Shown in pieces: positions 32,401-45,334 of a stretch of DNA of 64,000 bases (its first letter is position 1; each line of letters starts with the position of its first letter). The DNA comes from Caenorhabditis elegans (lineage: Eukaryota; Nematoda; Chromadorea; Rhabditida; Rhabditidae): assembly GCF_000002985.6 (NCBI RefSeq), contig NC_003281.10, forward strand, positions 11,408,001-11,472,000, read 5' to 3'. The position numbers and the translations under genes are program-made. Below the pieces are notes generated by a model. The model saw only the letters and a program-made list of their open reading frames with translations, did no database searches and was not told the DNA's origin.

Positions 32401-34565
32401 TGGTGTTGTGAGTAATATGATGGTCCTGATGGGCCTTGAGCTGGAAATTATTAAGGATCAATATAAGGTTATCAGTAAAGGGGAAAAGAAAACCTTGGTC
32501 GTATGGAGACATGTACCCGTTGATATGTTCCATTGCTTCTGTATATGGTTGAGGAGTCATTGAGGTATGGTGTGGTGGAGATAGCATTGCATGAGTGAAA
32601 TTCTGGAAAAATCATCGAATTCAGAACGTCCAAGAAATGGGTGGAGTTTTAACTTTGTATCCTAGACCTCCACCCATTTTTGTGAGGGGATAAATTCTGA
32701 TTCTGGAAAATCTTAGCAACTCCAGAGGCGTGCCAGAAGTTTTCTATTTTTCGCAAGTTTAAAATTTGAATTTCCCGCCAAAAACTTTTCTCAGGAAATT
32801 TGAATTTCCCACCAAACATTTTCTCAAAAAATTTTTAATTCCCGCCAAGAAATTTCCTCCAAAATTTGAATTTCCAGCCGAAAAATCTCTCAAAAAATTT
32901 GAATTTCCCGTCAAAATTTTTTGTCAGGAAATTTTAAATTCCCGCCAAAATTTTTGTCAGAAAATTTTAAATTCCCGCCAAAAAATTTCCTCCAAAATTT
33001 GAATTTCCCGCCAGAAATTTTTCTCACCAAATTTGAATTACCCGCCAAAAAATTTCTTCCAAAATTTAAAATTCCCGCCAAAAAATTTCTTCCAAAATTT
33101 AAAATTCCCGCCGAAACTTTTCTCCGAAAAATTGAATTTCCTACCAAAAATTCTTCTCACAAAACTTGAATTTCCCGGCAAAATTTATATGCCATATAAA
33201 ACTCCAACCATTACAGAATTCACAGAATTATCGCCGAAAAACGCCTAGCCTCGACATTTTATGAGTAGTTTTTAGATATTTTTTGACAGTTCTTGCTTGA
33301 TAAGACCCCCCTCTACTGCAACATTTACCCCGTAAAATATGCACTTTTCTACACCAAAAAAAAAACGACAAACCTTTTGATCAATTCCATTAGTATTAAC
33401 AAAAAGCGACGCTGCCTGATGTGGAGTCATCGCTGGCGCGGCGAGTTGTTGAGCAAGTGATAGAGGTCTGTAGGCATCTGCCGGGGGGTAACCTCCACTT
33501 GGTGGAGATGTTTGTAAGGGGTTAAGCATACTTGCAGGACCTTCTCCAGATAATTGTTGGGTGGCGGCTAGAGAAGGTCCACGGCCTCCGCCGAGATCAA
33601 AGTTTGGCGGGGAAAATCGCATTGAGAAGAAGTCGTCGTTGTTGTGGTTGAGCAGGGAGTGTAAGGTGCTTACGTCTCGTTGACTGAAAGTTGGAAAATT
33701 TTCAAACTGCACGCCTACTACCTTGCCTACGCCTGCCATCTCTCCTGACAAATGAAAAGATGCCACGGAAGGTAGGCTTGCCTACCTACATTACTTATAT
33801 TTTTTAATATACCTATTGTTTTAGTAGCCTAAGCTTTACGTCAGTAGTTGGCACGTAGGCAGGCACAGGTGGCCTTGTAGGCAGGCATAATTTTTCAGGC
33901 CTATGCGAAATAGTACCTCACAGTACACTAGCCAAACTCACCCATCAATATCATAATATTCCTGTGGCGGACTGTGTTGATTTCCGGGAATTGATGGATC
34001 CGGTTGTTGTGATGGTCCGGGCTCTTGCCAGTTGTGCTCCATGTCAAAATCGAGCGGGTCGTTATTTGGAAATGCTGAAAATTAGAACTATAGGCACCGA
34101 AAATGCAAGCCTGCCTGCCTACTGCTAAACTAATATACTATAGAAATTATATTCCTTCAATGAGCAAGTTTATGGGCGTAGGTAAGTTGTGTTGAGCAGG
34201 TAGGCATGAGGTTGGCAGGTAGGCAAGGGCTAGGCAGGTAGGCATGAGGTAGGCACGTAGGCATGGGCTAGGCTGGTAGGCATGAGGTAGGTGTTTTGGG
34301 TTTTTGAAAATTATTTTTTGTGTTTTGATTGAATGCTTGTTTTTGGTGTAAGCCTGGTGTGTAGGCGCAAACCAGGAGGTATGAGGTAGGCAGGTAAGCG
34401 TACGCAGATAGGGACAAGGTAGGCAGGTACGTAGGCATGTAGGCGAACAGGTAGGCATGAGGTAGGCATATAGGGAAAAAACTCACGCGCAATATCATCC
34501 AATTTTGTGACCAATGAGAGAAACGGATCCGACATAGGGACGTCTCCCTCGAATTCTTCGTTCAT
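20418..34565 (-). CDS. sbp-1: SREBP homologue SBP-1, membrane-bound bHLH-Zip transcription factor
   Basis: Thirteen exons (high to low): 34487-34565, 33942-34074, 33374-33683, 32494-32602, 32021-32440, 31441-31676, 30724-30917, 30150-30678, 29444-29840, 29157-29384, 28957-29110, 20665-21025, 20418-20609. All phases fit and the product is 1113 residues. The acidic N-terminus ([17 protein letters not shown]) is an activation domain. The bHLH-leucine zipper is at about 355-429 with [12 protein letters not shown]: the Tyr at 367 replaces the Arg of ordinary bHLH proteins and is the SREBP hallmark for sterol-response elements. Two membrane spans follow at about 478-500 and 541-561, then the regulatory domain that binds SCAP. 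Family knowledge: ER protein, proteolytically released, drives fatty-acid and lipid genes. The luminal loop shows RTLF but no textbook RxxL site-1 motif. The intron 21026-28956 is a giant satellite. Weak donors gttttc and gttggt-like sites occur but join correctly. Confidence 0.96.
21060..28870. repeat. 7.8-kb satellite in sbp-1 intron: 43-bp monomer, 172-bp higher-order unit
   Basis: Monomer: ccggcaatttgcaggtttgc followed by cgatttgcaagaaattttaaatt, 43 bp, about 180 copies with variants. At the left end four monomers form a 172-bp higher-order unit: the marker ttcaccgttttgccg recurs at about 21210, 21382 and 21554. Larger duplications are visible: 23095-23356 recurs at 23611 (516 bp, twelve monomers, away) and at 26537; 22156-22576 recurs at 24450; 23961-24229 recurs at 27429. 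The array fills almost the whole intron 21026-28956. The monomer matches the arms of the dispersed MITE family. Confidence 0.95.
29880..30110. repeat. Duplicated 'gggtactgtagtagtactg' block in sbp-1 intron
   Basis: Two copies, about 123 bp apart, of a segment from gaagggatattagtt through gatatggtcagggtactgta to ggattact. The same element in reverse complement interrupts the heat-shock array at about 18515-18605. Confidence 0.65.
32760..33180. repeat. Degenerate array (aatttcccgccaaaa) in sbp-1 intron
   Basis: About a dozen diverged units of roughly 33-36 bp (aaaatttgaatttcccgcc), the reverse-oriented counterpart of the array at 9040-9870. Confidence 0.7.
34090..34475. repeat. 'ggtaggcatgaggtaggca' repeat tract in sbp-1 intron 1
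   Basis: Dense ggcaggtaggcatgaggtag words across the first intron (34075-34486). A related tract sits in the next intron at about 33720-33900. Confidence 0.65.
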
Positions 34566-34580
34566 TCTGAAAAAAAAAAG
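34566..34580 (-). promoter_or_regulatory. sbp-1: Probable SL trans-splice acceptor of sbp-1
   Basis: On the - strand a T-rich run ends in ttttttcag one base before the ATG, giving CAG|A-ATG. Such an acceptor with no convincing upstream exon is typical of spliced-leader addition in nematodes. A 5' UTR exon farther upstream cannot be excluded. Confidence 0.55.
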
Positions 34581-34921
34581 TCAAATTTTGAGGAGCAAAA
34601 ACTCAACAAAAAAACGAGAAAAATGAGATAGTTAGTTACAAAATCAGAACTCAAAAGCAAAGAAGGAGACATTGGGGAAATTGATAAGGGGAGACTTCGG
34701 GTGATAAGAAACCCCCAGAAACACCCCCCTCTCTGGTAGAAGTTCAGAAAAAACCGAATTTGCAGGAGTTTTATGATCATTAATTTGGGAATGGGAGAAT
34801 AGGAGATGCAAACGCGCTCTATGGAGAATTTATTTCAAAACTTTTATGTGACTTAGGTATATGCAAATCGGTAGTTTTGGAACCAAAATGTGAAACTTTA
34901 AACTGAAAAAATGACAAATTT

Positions 34922-34936
34922 CCCCCCCCCCCCCCC
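34922..34936. repeat. Homopolymer C15 tract
   Basis: Fifteen C on +, a G-quadruplex-prone tract about 350 bp upstream of the sbp-1 start. Confidence 0.9.
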
Positions 34937-35074
34937 AATCACAAGTCATTTCCGATCACACTTTTGACATCGATTTTGAAAAAAAAAACTTTAATGACAG
35001 TATATCGACATTCAAAAAGTATATAATAAAAACATTTGCGGAAGTAATGGAGTTGAATTGACATGCAAAATATA

Positions 35075-35775
35075 CTATTTCGGCCAGGCCGACAACCTGA
35101 GAGCCCGTGAGATGTCGTGGGCATATTGCAGCCGACAACTCGTGGGCATATTCTCTTTTATTGTAGAGCCGTGAGACGTCGGTTGTAAGTAAACAATAAG
35201 TGAGGACTTGCATCCGACACCTCGCCGGCATACTACTGTTTTGTTCTGAGGGCTCGTGTGATGTCGGCTGCAGGAGGGAGTTACTTTTGCAACCGACATT
35301 CTACAGGTTTTCCTTAAATCGACACATTTTCCATTGCCTACTTTTGCCTATTTTCAAGGTCTTAATCTACACATGCACTACAATTAGAGGAAATTCGCGT
35401 GTAACTCTCATGCTGTGCACAAACAACAATCAAAGAATGATTAAGAAACTGGTCAACATGAAATCATTATCTTTTATCAACAAAACTTTTTGATAGGAAC
35501 AGGAATTTTTAGAGCAAAGAATGATGCTCTTGCAGAAAATTTGAACAACAGCATTACAGTTTCATTGCCCCCTGTCTTGCAGCCGACTTTTCATGGTTTA
35601 TCATTTTGTTTTGAAGACCCGTGAGATGTCGGCTGCAAGTCACTCCATGGCATTTACTTTTATACCCAATGCGGCAGGCATCTCACGGTTCCTCACATCA
35701 AAATATACTTTATCTATGGGCCGACAAAAAAATCTTCGGCCCCGATTTTTTGTCAGCCACGCCGGAAGTATTTTT
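35075..35775. mobile_element. Inverted-repeat element with 'gatgtcggctgca' motifs
   Basis: Several alternating copies of gccgacaactcgtgggcat and cccgtgagatgtcggctgca on both strands, bounded by tatttcggccaggccgac on the left and cggccccgattttttgtcag on the right. No protein. Shorter relatives are at 55915-56070 and 57330-57612. Confidence 0.5.
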
Positions 35776-37500
35776 CTGTACAGAAAAATGTAAAGAAATT
35801 TCGCAACCTTATTAAAATTATCAGTACATGTAAGCTTGATACGCTGCTCTGCTCCGCATAAAATAAGAAGTAGTTAATGAGGTGATCTGTGGAGTTTGGG
35901 AAATTTAAAAAAAGAAGGTTTTCAGATTTTTAATAATTTTAATTCCAGAAAAATTGGTAAAATAGGCAAAATTTGAAAAAAAGTTAAAAAATTCGAAAAT
36001 TATTCTAAACAGTTTCCATATTTTCCATAGAAAATTATATTCTTCAAAAAAAATCGCAAAGGTCATATATTGAATATTGCAGAAACTGATTTTAAAAAAT
36101 AATATTTCCAGAAAAAAAATTTTGCATGAAACATTTGAACGTTGAGAGAATAAAATCCTAAAAATTGTAAATAAAAAATAATTATGAAATTTTCAATTTA
36201 AATAGTGTAAGGAAAATACCAGTAAGAAAACATTTTTTAAAAATTTCTAAATTTCCAATCAAAAAATGGCAATTACATGAACATTTAATTTTAAAAAAAA
36301 AGAAAATTTTAATTAAAAGCAGGAATATTCTGGTTTTGACAAAATTTATCAGCATTTCATTTTAAAACAATTTCAAAAATTTGAAAATTAATATTTTTAA
36401 AGTCGTCCTAGAATTTTGAATAAAACATTTCAAATTAATTAATATGTTAATATGAAAAAATTCCAATAAAATTTTTTAAAGGACTTTATCGATTTTTCTT
36501 CTAGCTTTTTAACCGTATCATGTTTAATTAATTGAATTTTGAATTTTTTCAAAAACTCCTGGAAGTGTGCCAAAACTAAAAAATGGTATAAATAATTATG
36601 CAGTTAGGCTATTTATACTATTTAAAAAATTTTCGAAAAGAACCTTTTTTGCCTACAAATGTAGGAGTTCTAACAAGCAAAAAATGCTCAAAATTTTTCA
36701 GAAGGTCAAATGTATTCGAAAACGAAAACAGTTTGCCAAAAATTTTTTTTGTCCGAAAATTCTAAAACAGCTAAAAAAATGTGTAATCTCTTTATGATTA
36801 AAAAATACTATGGAAAATTGAAAAGAGTCATACAAAAATAAAATAACTAATTACGTTTTATCAAAAGATCCTCCAATCATCCACTCTAACTGATCAGCTG
36901 TCTTTCTCTGTCTGCGTCTCTTCATCTCACACAGACTACAAGATCAATGAGTCACGCGGTCAGCAAAAAATAGACGTAAATATTTACAGATTATAATGCA
37001 TAAAACATGACTTTTTAAAATGAAGAAACGTCATTTAATTGTTTAAAAAATCAATAACCATAAAGATTTGAAAAGTGCAGAAGAACCGGTAAACGATTCA
37101 AAAAAAAGAAGAAAAGTTGAAGTAAAAAGAAGAAAGAAAAAGAGAGAGAAATAACTCTCCTATCTTCTTGTAGACACACTGTTTCACCGTCTGCGTCTCC
37201 ACAAATCACACGCTCTCTCGTTGACATTGTAGTATGTAGTAGTTAGGGTGATAGGAATGACGATATTTGATGGAAACACAAGTTTTATTAAATCGGAATT
37301 TTTTTTGCAGGAAAAAAACAATTATAGAGAAGAATGTGCAAATGGAATCACGTGGGTAGATGTTCCATTATGACAGATAGGCTGGAGTAGAGCCAAAGGA
37401 AGAATGATGGGATTGATAAGAGCTTTCCACGTGGTAACGAATTCCGAGGATATTTATGACATGTCTAAGGAACGCTGAAAGAGAATTAATCTGAATTACA
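35776..37500. other. AT-rich intergenic DNA upstream of sbp-1
   Basis: Very AT-rich to about 36850, then CT-rich words (ctgtctttctctgtctgcgtc at about 36900; ctctctcgttgacattg near 37210) that look like C. elegans promoter DNA. No exon is supportable. Confidence 0.35.
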
Positions 37501-37501
37501 G

Positions 37502-37680
37502 TTGCACGTGGTGTCAGAGTGTCTCATTTCGTTTTGATCTACGTTGATCTACAAAAAATGCGGGGGAAGAGACACAGAGTTTTCAATTGATTTTGCATGG
37601 TTTATAAAGTGCTGACGTCACATATTTTTGGGCAAAAAATGGCGCATTTTTTGTAGATCAAACCGTAATGGGACAGGCAG
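37502..37680. mobile_element. MITE, 'gatctacaaaaaatgcgg' family, right end truncated
   Basis: The left arm has gcacgtggtgtcagagtgtc and gatctacaaaaaatgcgg; the right arm has gcattttttgtagatcaaa then ccgtaatgggacaggc, its approximate complement. The right end is cut off by the next element at 37703. An isolated right arm (gcattttttgtagatcaaac) is present at about 49605-49645 in plr-1 intron 1. Confidence 0.65.
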
Positions 37681-37702
37681 TTGTTGCTTTCAAGGTACAA
37701 AT

Positions 37703-38045
37703 CAGGGAAGGGCGGCAAAGTCGGCAAGTCGGCGAATTGCCGGTTTGCCGATTTGCCGTTTACCGGATATCAAATTGCCGGAAATTTTTAGAGGGATTTT
37801 TTATAAGACGGAAAAACTTAAAACTATGCCTTTTTGAAATTTTTCCCCATTTCTTTCAGATATTTTCATAGAATTTGCTTACTTTTCAAAATAGATGTAG
37901 GATTAGTCATAGGATGCGTACAATTTTGCCGATTAAAATTAAAATTTTGAAATTGCCAGAAAAAAATGTGCAAGATCACAATTTGCCAAAAATTTTTGGC
38001 AAATTCGCCAAATCGGCAATTTGCCGGTTTGCCGATTTATTTCAA
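37703..38045 (+). mobile_element. MITE copy, 'ttgccg' family
   Basis: Starts cagggaagggcggcaaagtc, has the complete core (gacggaaaaacttaaaacta; catagaatttgcttac; gatgcgtacaattttgccg) and ends in ttgccggtttgccgattta. The right terminus is missing. Confidence 0.65.
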
Positions 38046-40967
38046 ATTGTGGTCTAAGGCATGACTGAAAATGCACTTTTCAGCTTCATCTCGGCGGTTA
38101 TGAGATATTTTGGAACTTTGTTTTTTTAATTCTGAAAGAACTTAAAATTTGCTACAAAACGGCTTTGGGGATTTTCTGAAAAACTTAATTTGAAGCCAGA
38201 TATTAATTTTCAAAGTTTGGAAAATCTTTTAATTTTGCATACAAATAGTCGGTTTTATTTAATCTCAAATCTCAAATATGTGAACAATTTGAGCCTAAAA
38301 ATTTTAAGTGTTTTCTTCAAAACCAAACACCCAAATTTTTAAAAAATTTTAAAAATAACATTAGAAATTCAGATCGAAATTTATCCAGTACGAAGTGCTC
38401 CTCGCCGCAATTTTTTTTGATAACCAAAGAGGCTTAATCCTGAAATCTAAAATTGAGTTGAAATACTTTGGAATAAAAGAACGGGTGTATTTTTTTTCTA
38501 ACAGTACCATCCAAAGCTACTTGATCTCTTTCCCAGTAGTTCTCACGTAAGATGCTTTGCTCTTTGAGCACACGAACAGTTTTGTGTATTCTCAACATGT
38601 TTGTCTTTTTACCTATGTGCTAATTTCCTCACACTGTCTACACAAATGCGCGATTTTATAGTTTTAGTTCAGTTTTCTTGAAATTTGCGCTTGTGTTTGT
38701 ATTATTTTTGTTTGAATTTTTGTGTTTGAATTTCTAAAATTTTCAATTAATTCATTTACGAATAAAAAATAAATTTCTATGTTTTTTTTATTTTAGCGAA
38801 ATTGAAAAATCAGGAAAAGTTTGAAAAAGTTTTAAACATTTTTTAACAATTCATTACAGTCTATTTTCTGTCATTTTTTAACAAATCTCATTTTTACTAG
38901 AATTGGGGTCGTCACTGTGAATGTCGGTTTGCAGTTTTATTTAGTGCTCATCCCTCGTACCATTTTATATTGTGTAACCTGATACTTGCATAGCTCTCTC
39001 TCTTGTTAATACCACCTTTTGGTTATCTAAATGTGTCTCTTGATTTGACCTGTCGCGCGGTCAAGTGGAGGGGCAACTGTTGCATCACACTTTGGTTAGC
39101 ATAAACATTAACACAATTCGCAGGTTTTTTTGCAAAACATAAACATAAATAGTTGTGAAAAAAACAAATACATACATTTAGGAAATCAACCATTTTGGAT
39201 TACATTTTTCTAGTTCACAAAAAATTGTGAAACGCATAAAAAATCGCAAGAAAATCGTCTAGGAGCAACTTCTTAAGTTTATGAGAAATTTTGAAAAATT
39301 TTGCTCCAAATTTTTCAAAAAAAAATCGGAAATTTCCCTACAAAAATTTTGAAAATCTAAAACATTTTAGGAGCTCTAAACAGGATTTGAGATCCATGCA
39401 AAAAAATTTTTGCGTGAACCTCAAAAGGTATTCTACCCAGAAACATCAAAAATCGCTCGAAAATGTTTCGCCCTTTGAAGTGACTATTTTAACATTCCCA
39501 TTCCCATTCACCTATCATTTTATCTCAATCTTATCACAACTTCTATCCCCCCTTAAAAGTCCTCTTAAAATTTACGACCTTTTTTGATCACACGCCGAAA
39601 AGTGGAAAGATAAGAAGACATGGTTTAAAAAATTAACGGAATTTTATGTACTTTTTGGTGAAATTGAAAGTTGAAATTTTTGGGATTTTAATTTTAAAAC
39701 GTCAACGAGGTTCCAATTAAATCTTCTGAAAAAAGGCAATTAATATAATGAAACTGAGATTATTCCGTCGATGCACCATGTCGAATTTTTCAAAAATTTC
39801 CACTTTTGTCAGTGCGCAGTCCGCTTAAATACACTTGTATGTTAGACAAAAAATGCTCAAATTTTTGAAAAAAAAAACATTAAAATCAATTTTTTATGGC
39901 TATTTTTAATTTTGCGGGAAAAAAATGAAAATTGCTGAATTAATTTTGAATTACCGCGCAAGTAAGTTACGTCGTTTTGACAGTTTTGCTTTTTCCTCAT
40001 TTTTTGAAAAATCATTTAAAGCATAAGTTCTCAATTTTCAGACATTTTTCAGCAGAAAATATTTCTTATGTTAAACTATAGATTTTTAGGTCTATATCAG
40101 ATATTTCCAGTTACCAAGATTTTTTTATGGGAAAAAATATGTGAACAATATTAAAAAATGGAGGAAAACCCATTACCTAATTTTTCTGGAAAACGAAAAA
40201 ATAGCGAACATCACAATATTTAGCGCTTTTCATATTTTTTTTGGCAAAATTGCAAAAAAAAACATTAAATCTACAGGCAATACTCCGCCTTTGAATAAAA
40301 CTGCTCAAACTCAAACTTTCAAATTGTCTGTAAATTCAAAACTGTTCAAATAAATTTTTTCAAAGCTTGAAATTGTATCTAGAAACATCTAAAACCCTAA
40401 AACTTCCCCTCCGAAGTCTCCATCCTACTCAACGATCCCATTCTCCACATATCCCGAGTGCTCGTTTATCAAACAGTTATGTGTTTTGTCTGTCACTCTC
40501 GATTCCAATACTTTCTCTCTCTTTTTTCACTTCCCCCGTCGTCTTTCCGTCGTCGTCGTCGTCGTCGTCGTATAACCGATTCCGATATGCAATAATATGT
40601 AAATGTAAAGCAATCGTTTGTGTTTGAATCATTCCTTCTTCTATCTTTCCAAAATGTTCATCGATTTCTTAAGTGGTGATAAAGAGGGGTGATAAGAGGT
40701 GATTAGTGGCCGTCCTGGATTGGATTCTGTTCTTTTTGAAGTTTTACCGCCGCTCCTTTCCTATGATTCTTAGCTTTCAGATTAGTATCGTGTGACGAAG
40801 TATACGTGTTTTTTTTAACATAATATACTTTTTTGATTTTTCTCATTAAAATCATAATATTTTTTTTGATAAACCAATAGTTTTCCGGATATTCTTTTTT
40901 GTGAAATATTCTAATTTTTTGAAACTCAAATGTGAATTGATAACACTTTTTTTGCTGATATCACGGA
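38046..40967. other. Intergenic DNA with CT-rich islands and a (CGT)8 microsatellite
   Basis: AT-rich, with more complex islands at about 38500-38660, 38960-39080 and 40390-40640. A perfect run of eight CGT units is at 40548-40571. No exon with consistent splice sites and frame was found. The islands could be distal regulatory DNA of sbp-1 or plr-1. Confidence 0.35.
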
Positions 40968-41236
40968 AACACAATATTCTGATAATGCGTATTGCGCAAC
41001 ATATTTGACGCGCAAAATATCTCGTAGCGAAAACTACAGTAATTATTTAAATGACTACTGTAGGGCTATATCTATATTGATTTATTGATTTTGGTTCATT
41101 TCAGGACGCGAGCCCGTAAATCGACACAAGCGCTATAGTAGTCATTCAAAGGATTACTGTAGTTTTCGTTACGAGATATAGTTATATTTTGCGCGTCAAA
41201 TATGTTGTGCAGTACGCATTCTCAGAATTTTGTGTT
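40968..41236. mobile_element. Inverted-repeat MITE, 'gcgcaaaatatctcg' family
   Basis: The left arm starts aacacaatattctgataatg and contains tttgacgcgcaaaatatctc followed by gtagcgaaaactacagtaat. The right arm is the near-complement, ending cattctcagaattttgtgtt. The arms are about 90 bp around a short AT-rich centre. A second copy is at 61461-61774. Confidence 0.8.
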
Positions 41237-42780
41237 CTTTAAATAACAAGTGATAAAAAAGCCTTGGAAATTAAAAAAGAGCAAAAAGCGTTGTTAGTTT
41301 TCGCTAGCAGTTTTTTTTTGGATAAAATGGGTTTTAAAGGAATTTTTATCATTCTCATTGTCTACAAAAAAAATTTCTGATAAACCTTTTTTTAAAGAAA
41401 AAAATGTTGAATTTTCAAATTTTTTTTAAACATATTTTTCTTATTAGGTTTCCTGAATGTTTTTTGTATTTTTTTAAAATAAACTTTTGATTTTCAATAA
41501 CTTTTCATTGAAAAAAAATATCGTGGTATTTTTTCAAATTCCGGAAATTTCTACAATTTATTCGGAAAAATTCAAAATTCGGATGTTTTTGGTATAGTTT
41601 GAGGTGAAATTCAATTCAATTTTGGAGCAACTCTCCGAGCTCTAACTTTTATAAAAATAATTTTTGAAATGCAAAATTCAAATTTTTTCTCAAAATTTCA
41701 AAATGCACTTTTCCATTCTATCCTAATCAAAAACTAAAAGAACAAAAAAAGAGAGGGTGTATTGTTGTAAAAGAGCGATAGGGACAGATTTTTTATGACC
41801 ACCCCTTCGATTCAGACGATAAGGGGAAATGGAAACATTAACGGACGGTTGGAGAATAACAAGGACCATTAGGTTGACTATTTTTATTAGTTTCTTTTAC
41901 GATTCAATCAATCGCCATATGTTTGTAATTTCTTGCTGCTACATATTAATTGAGATATGAATTAGGATTTTGATTATTGTGCGTTTACGGCTGGTGTAGT
42001 TGAAAATTTCTTTAACACCGAATTTCATATTGAAATTTTATGAACAACACTGCTCAAAGAATCAGTTAAAATTTGAAATTTGACCGCCTTGCGGCTGGAA
42101 ACTAACTATTTTAAATCACTGTCTAATTTTGGTATATAAGCTAATTAGCTTTAGTTTTCAACTTGATTTAAGTACATTTAAGGTTGATGGATCACCAGAA
42201 GTTACTAAATATTGCAACAATTGAGTGGGCAGATAGGCAGGTATTTCATGCCTACTTGGACGATTCCGAATTTGTAGATCAAATCCTGAAAACTTGTTTA
42301 AACAATTTTGAAATCGTGAACTTTCCAGAGTTCAGACTTCTAGAAATGTTCAAAATTTCCCGAAAATTTTAAAATATTTTTTTTAGGAATATTTTATGAA
42401 TAATCTCAAAAATTAAAAAAAAATCAATTATGAAATGTTACTCTTCTTCTGAAAAATATATACGCATTTTGCTAGTAAAGCCAATAGTAAAGCTTTATAA
42501 TTGAGAGCAGATGTCTATGTCGATTTCCTCCAAAATTTTGAATATTTTGAGCTCCTGCTCCTTCTCGACCTCAATTCCCTAGATTTGAAAATGTGTGAAG
42601 TGTGTCTTCCTCCCAAATTCTAATTGGCTTCAATTTAACCATCGATCACTAGTGTTTCTCGCCGAAAAGAAAAATGTGCACATTTTTTTCAAATTTATAG
42701 CATAGAAAATCCACATTTCGGTTTTTTTTTTGATTTGACGGATGTCTTTTTGAAAAATCGATTTTTTACTGGAAATCCAG
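41237..42780. other. AT-rich intergenic DNA
   Basis: No supportable exon. A short open frame at 42184-42372 lacks splice context and overlaps a ggcaggtatttcatgcctac repeat word, so it is not called as a gene. Confidence 0.3.
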
Positions 42781-42789
42781 AAATTCTCA

Positions 42790-43240
42790 TTTTCTTTAAT
42801 TTTCGGCAAATTTCTAAAATTTTGGGCAAATTTTGGCAACTTTTTGCTAGTTTTTGGCAAAATTTTCGGCAACTTTTACAAGCTATTGCGAGCTTTTGCC
42901 AACTTTTTTGAACTTTCGGCAATTTTCTGTAACTTTCTGGCAAATTTCTGCAATTTTTTTGCAAGTTGTATCATTTTTCGCAGACCTTTCAAATTGCCTG
43001 TAATTTTCTGCCACTTTTTGGCATTTTTTTGCAAGTTTTGGAGATTGCAGGCAACTTTTATCAAATTTTAATAATTTTTTCAATATTCAACAATTTTCAT
43101 TGACTTTTTTTTGGCGATTTTCTCCAATTTTTGACAGCTTTCGGCAAATCTCACCAACTTTCTGCAACTTTCCTCAGTTTTTTTTTGCCAATTTTTGCCA
43201 TTTTTAGAATTTTCGCCATTTTTTCAAATTTTCCGATATT
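42790..43240. repeat. Minisatellite-like 'ttttcggcaactttt' tract, block 1
   Basis: Irregular 12-16 bp units of tttcggcaactttttgca type. They give spurious reading frames rich in Lys, Asn, Cys and Arg on the - strand. Blocks 2 and 3 are at 43820-44590 and 45335-45900. Confidence 0.6.
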
Positions 43241-43820
43241 TTTTAGCATGGTGCATCTAGAGAGGTTTGTGTAATTTTTTAAGTACTAATAATCCTGATG
43301 TACACTTATATCTTTATCAATCTGCTATCCCGTCTACATTCTCTCCCACCTCAAGCAAATCTCCCCTCTACAAAGTTCTCAGTTCTCACCTCCTTCCACA
43401 TGTCCGTTCGATTTTCGCACCCTACAAGGTCATCGAAAAGCGAACCCGAATTCTCCATTTTGCAATTGCATACTTCTTCTTCTCCTTCTCTAATTCATAG
43501 TTTTCTCTCACTTGCCAATTTTTTATCAATGTTTTCTTTTTCCCCGCCGCATCGGTCCGCCGCTCACTCCTTTCATCTCACCGCCGTATTGTCGTCGCTC
43601 CAGTCGCGTCCATTCTAAAAAGTTGCGTTTTTAGTTCTTTTTGCATTGGGGCTCCTCGGGACACCCAGAGAAAGCCACATAAATGATGGAGATGGAGTTT
43701 TTGATTTTCTATTCATCTTTTAAATGAATACACCTACCGCTCCAACCCTTTTTTTCATTTTTTTTCTTTGAGTCTGAACGAACTTGGTGTTTTTTTTTAA
43801 GTGAAAAATTAACCTGAAAA
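43241..43820. other. CT-rich island between minisatellite blocks
   Basis: Balanced, CT-rich sequence at about 43270-43640 (ctctcccacctcaagcaaat, cgccgctcactcctttcatc) with no exon structure that I can support. It resembles promoter DNA more than coding DNA. Confidence 0.3.
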
Positions 43821-44590
43821 TTTGGAAAATTTTGGCATATTTTTTGGCATAAGTTTTCTTCCTTTTTAGGCAACTTTAAATAATTTTTGGCAGCCTTTGC
43901 CAATTATTGACAACTCTACAATTGCAACTTTTTGACAAATTTCTACAATTTTTGCAAATGTTTTTCATCTTTTGGCAATTGTTTCTTAACTTTTGGCATT
44001 TTTGATAATTCACGGCAATTTCATCTATTTTAAAAACACTCCAGTAACTTTTGACAATTATTGCCAACTATTAATAGCTTCTAGCAATTTTCCTCAATTT
44101 TCAAAAACTTTTCTTTTTTTTTCTGGCAATTTCTGGCAAATTTTGGCAATTTTTGTCAAATTTTGACAATTTTTGGCGACTTTTGGCAACTTTTGACAAT
44201 ATTCAACACCTTTCTCACATTTTCTGGTATTTTCTATAATTGTGTGACAATTTCCGACAACTTACGCAGATTTCTGTCAAACTTCGGCAGTTTTTGGTAC
44301 TTTTTTTTTCAAAATTTCCGGCAACTTCCAGCGATTTCCGGCAATTTTCAATCTCTAATTTCCACAAACTTTCGGCAACTTTCTTGCCAATGTCTGCAGC
44401 TTTCCTCAATTTTAGGCTTGTTTTTCAGCTAGTTTCGGCATTTTTCGGAAATATTCTACAATTTTCGGCAACTTTGGACAATCATCGCCAATGTTTCGAC
44501 AATTTTCATCAACTTTTGCAATTTTCCACTATTTTCAGTAACTTTCAGTAACTTTCGCCAAAACGAAACAATTTTCTTGAAAGTTTGAGC
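43820..44590. repeat. Minisatellite-like 'ttttggcaatttctg' tract, block 2
   Basis: Same unit type as block 1 (ttttggcaacttttgacaat, ttccggcaacttccagcgat). Confidence 0.6.
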
Positions 44591-44963
44591 AAATTGCACT
44601 GAAACTTGTACTTCTTCCAATAAATATCTAATTAGATGGTGCTCTCTTCTCTCATTTTTTGCTGCCTGCACTTCAGAGGTCGTAAAGATCCGTGAGAAAC
44701 GTTCGCTGTCAATAATCCATCACCACACGCCATCACAACCTGTCACCACAGCACTTTTTGTGTGAGCCGCCAGCCTCTCGGGGTGAGAGGGTGTTCACAC
44801 AGATAACACCAGGACCCCCACCTCCCTTTCCCTTTTGTTCACTCTTTTCACTCGTTTTGGTTTGGGTTCTATTCATTTTTTGAATGTCTTGTCTGCATTA
44901 TTACATTGTAATGAATGCCCTATTGTTGCACATTTGAATTTGAAAAGTTTTTGATTGTAACAC

Positions 44964-44966
<3 letters not shown>

Positions 44967-45011
<45 letters not shown>
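44967..45011. repeat. (TA)n microsatellite
   Basis: About 22 uninterrupted TA dinucleotides. Confidence 0.95.
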
Positions 45012-45013
<2 letters not shown>

Positions 45014-45334
45014 AAAATTAATAGTTTTCCGGTCGATGCACCATGTGCAAAACCTTTTTGACTACTCATATCTCGGTTTATTTAAATTTTATCAAAAAAT
45101 GTTCAACTATAAAACATTAGGCAAAGATGTGAAAAATATTTTGTCAGTTGACAAGTTTGTAGTATAGCTAAAGAGAAATGAGATATAAGGAGCCAAAGTT
45201 GAACAATAAGTTGTAGGAATTAAGTCTGTCTGTTCGAAAATTTATAAGGCAGAGTTAGTGGGAATTTATCAAAATAAAGTTTAGTTTTCAAATATTTTAT
45301 AATAAAATTGTATTACAATTAACAAGACCTCACG

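Noticed and set aside
42184..42372. Small + strand frame (62 codons) in intergenic DNA
   Set aside because: It overlaps a dispersed ggcaggtatttcatgcctac repeat word and has no splice or promoter context.
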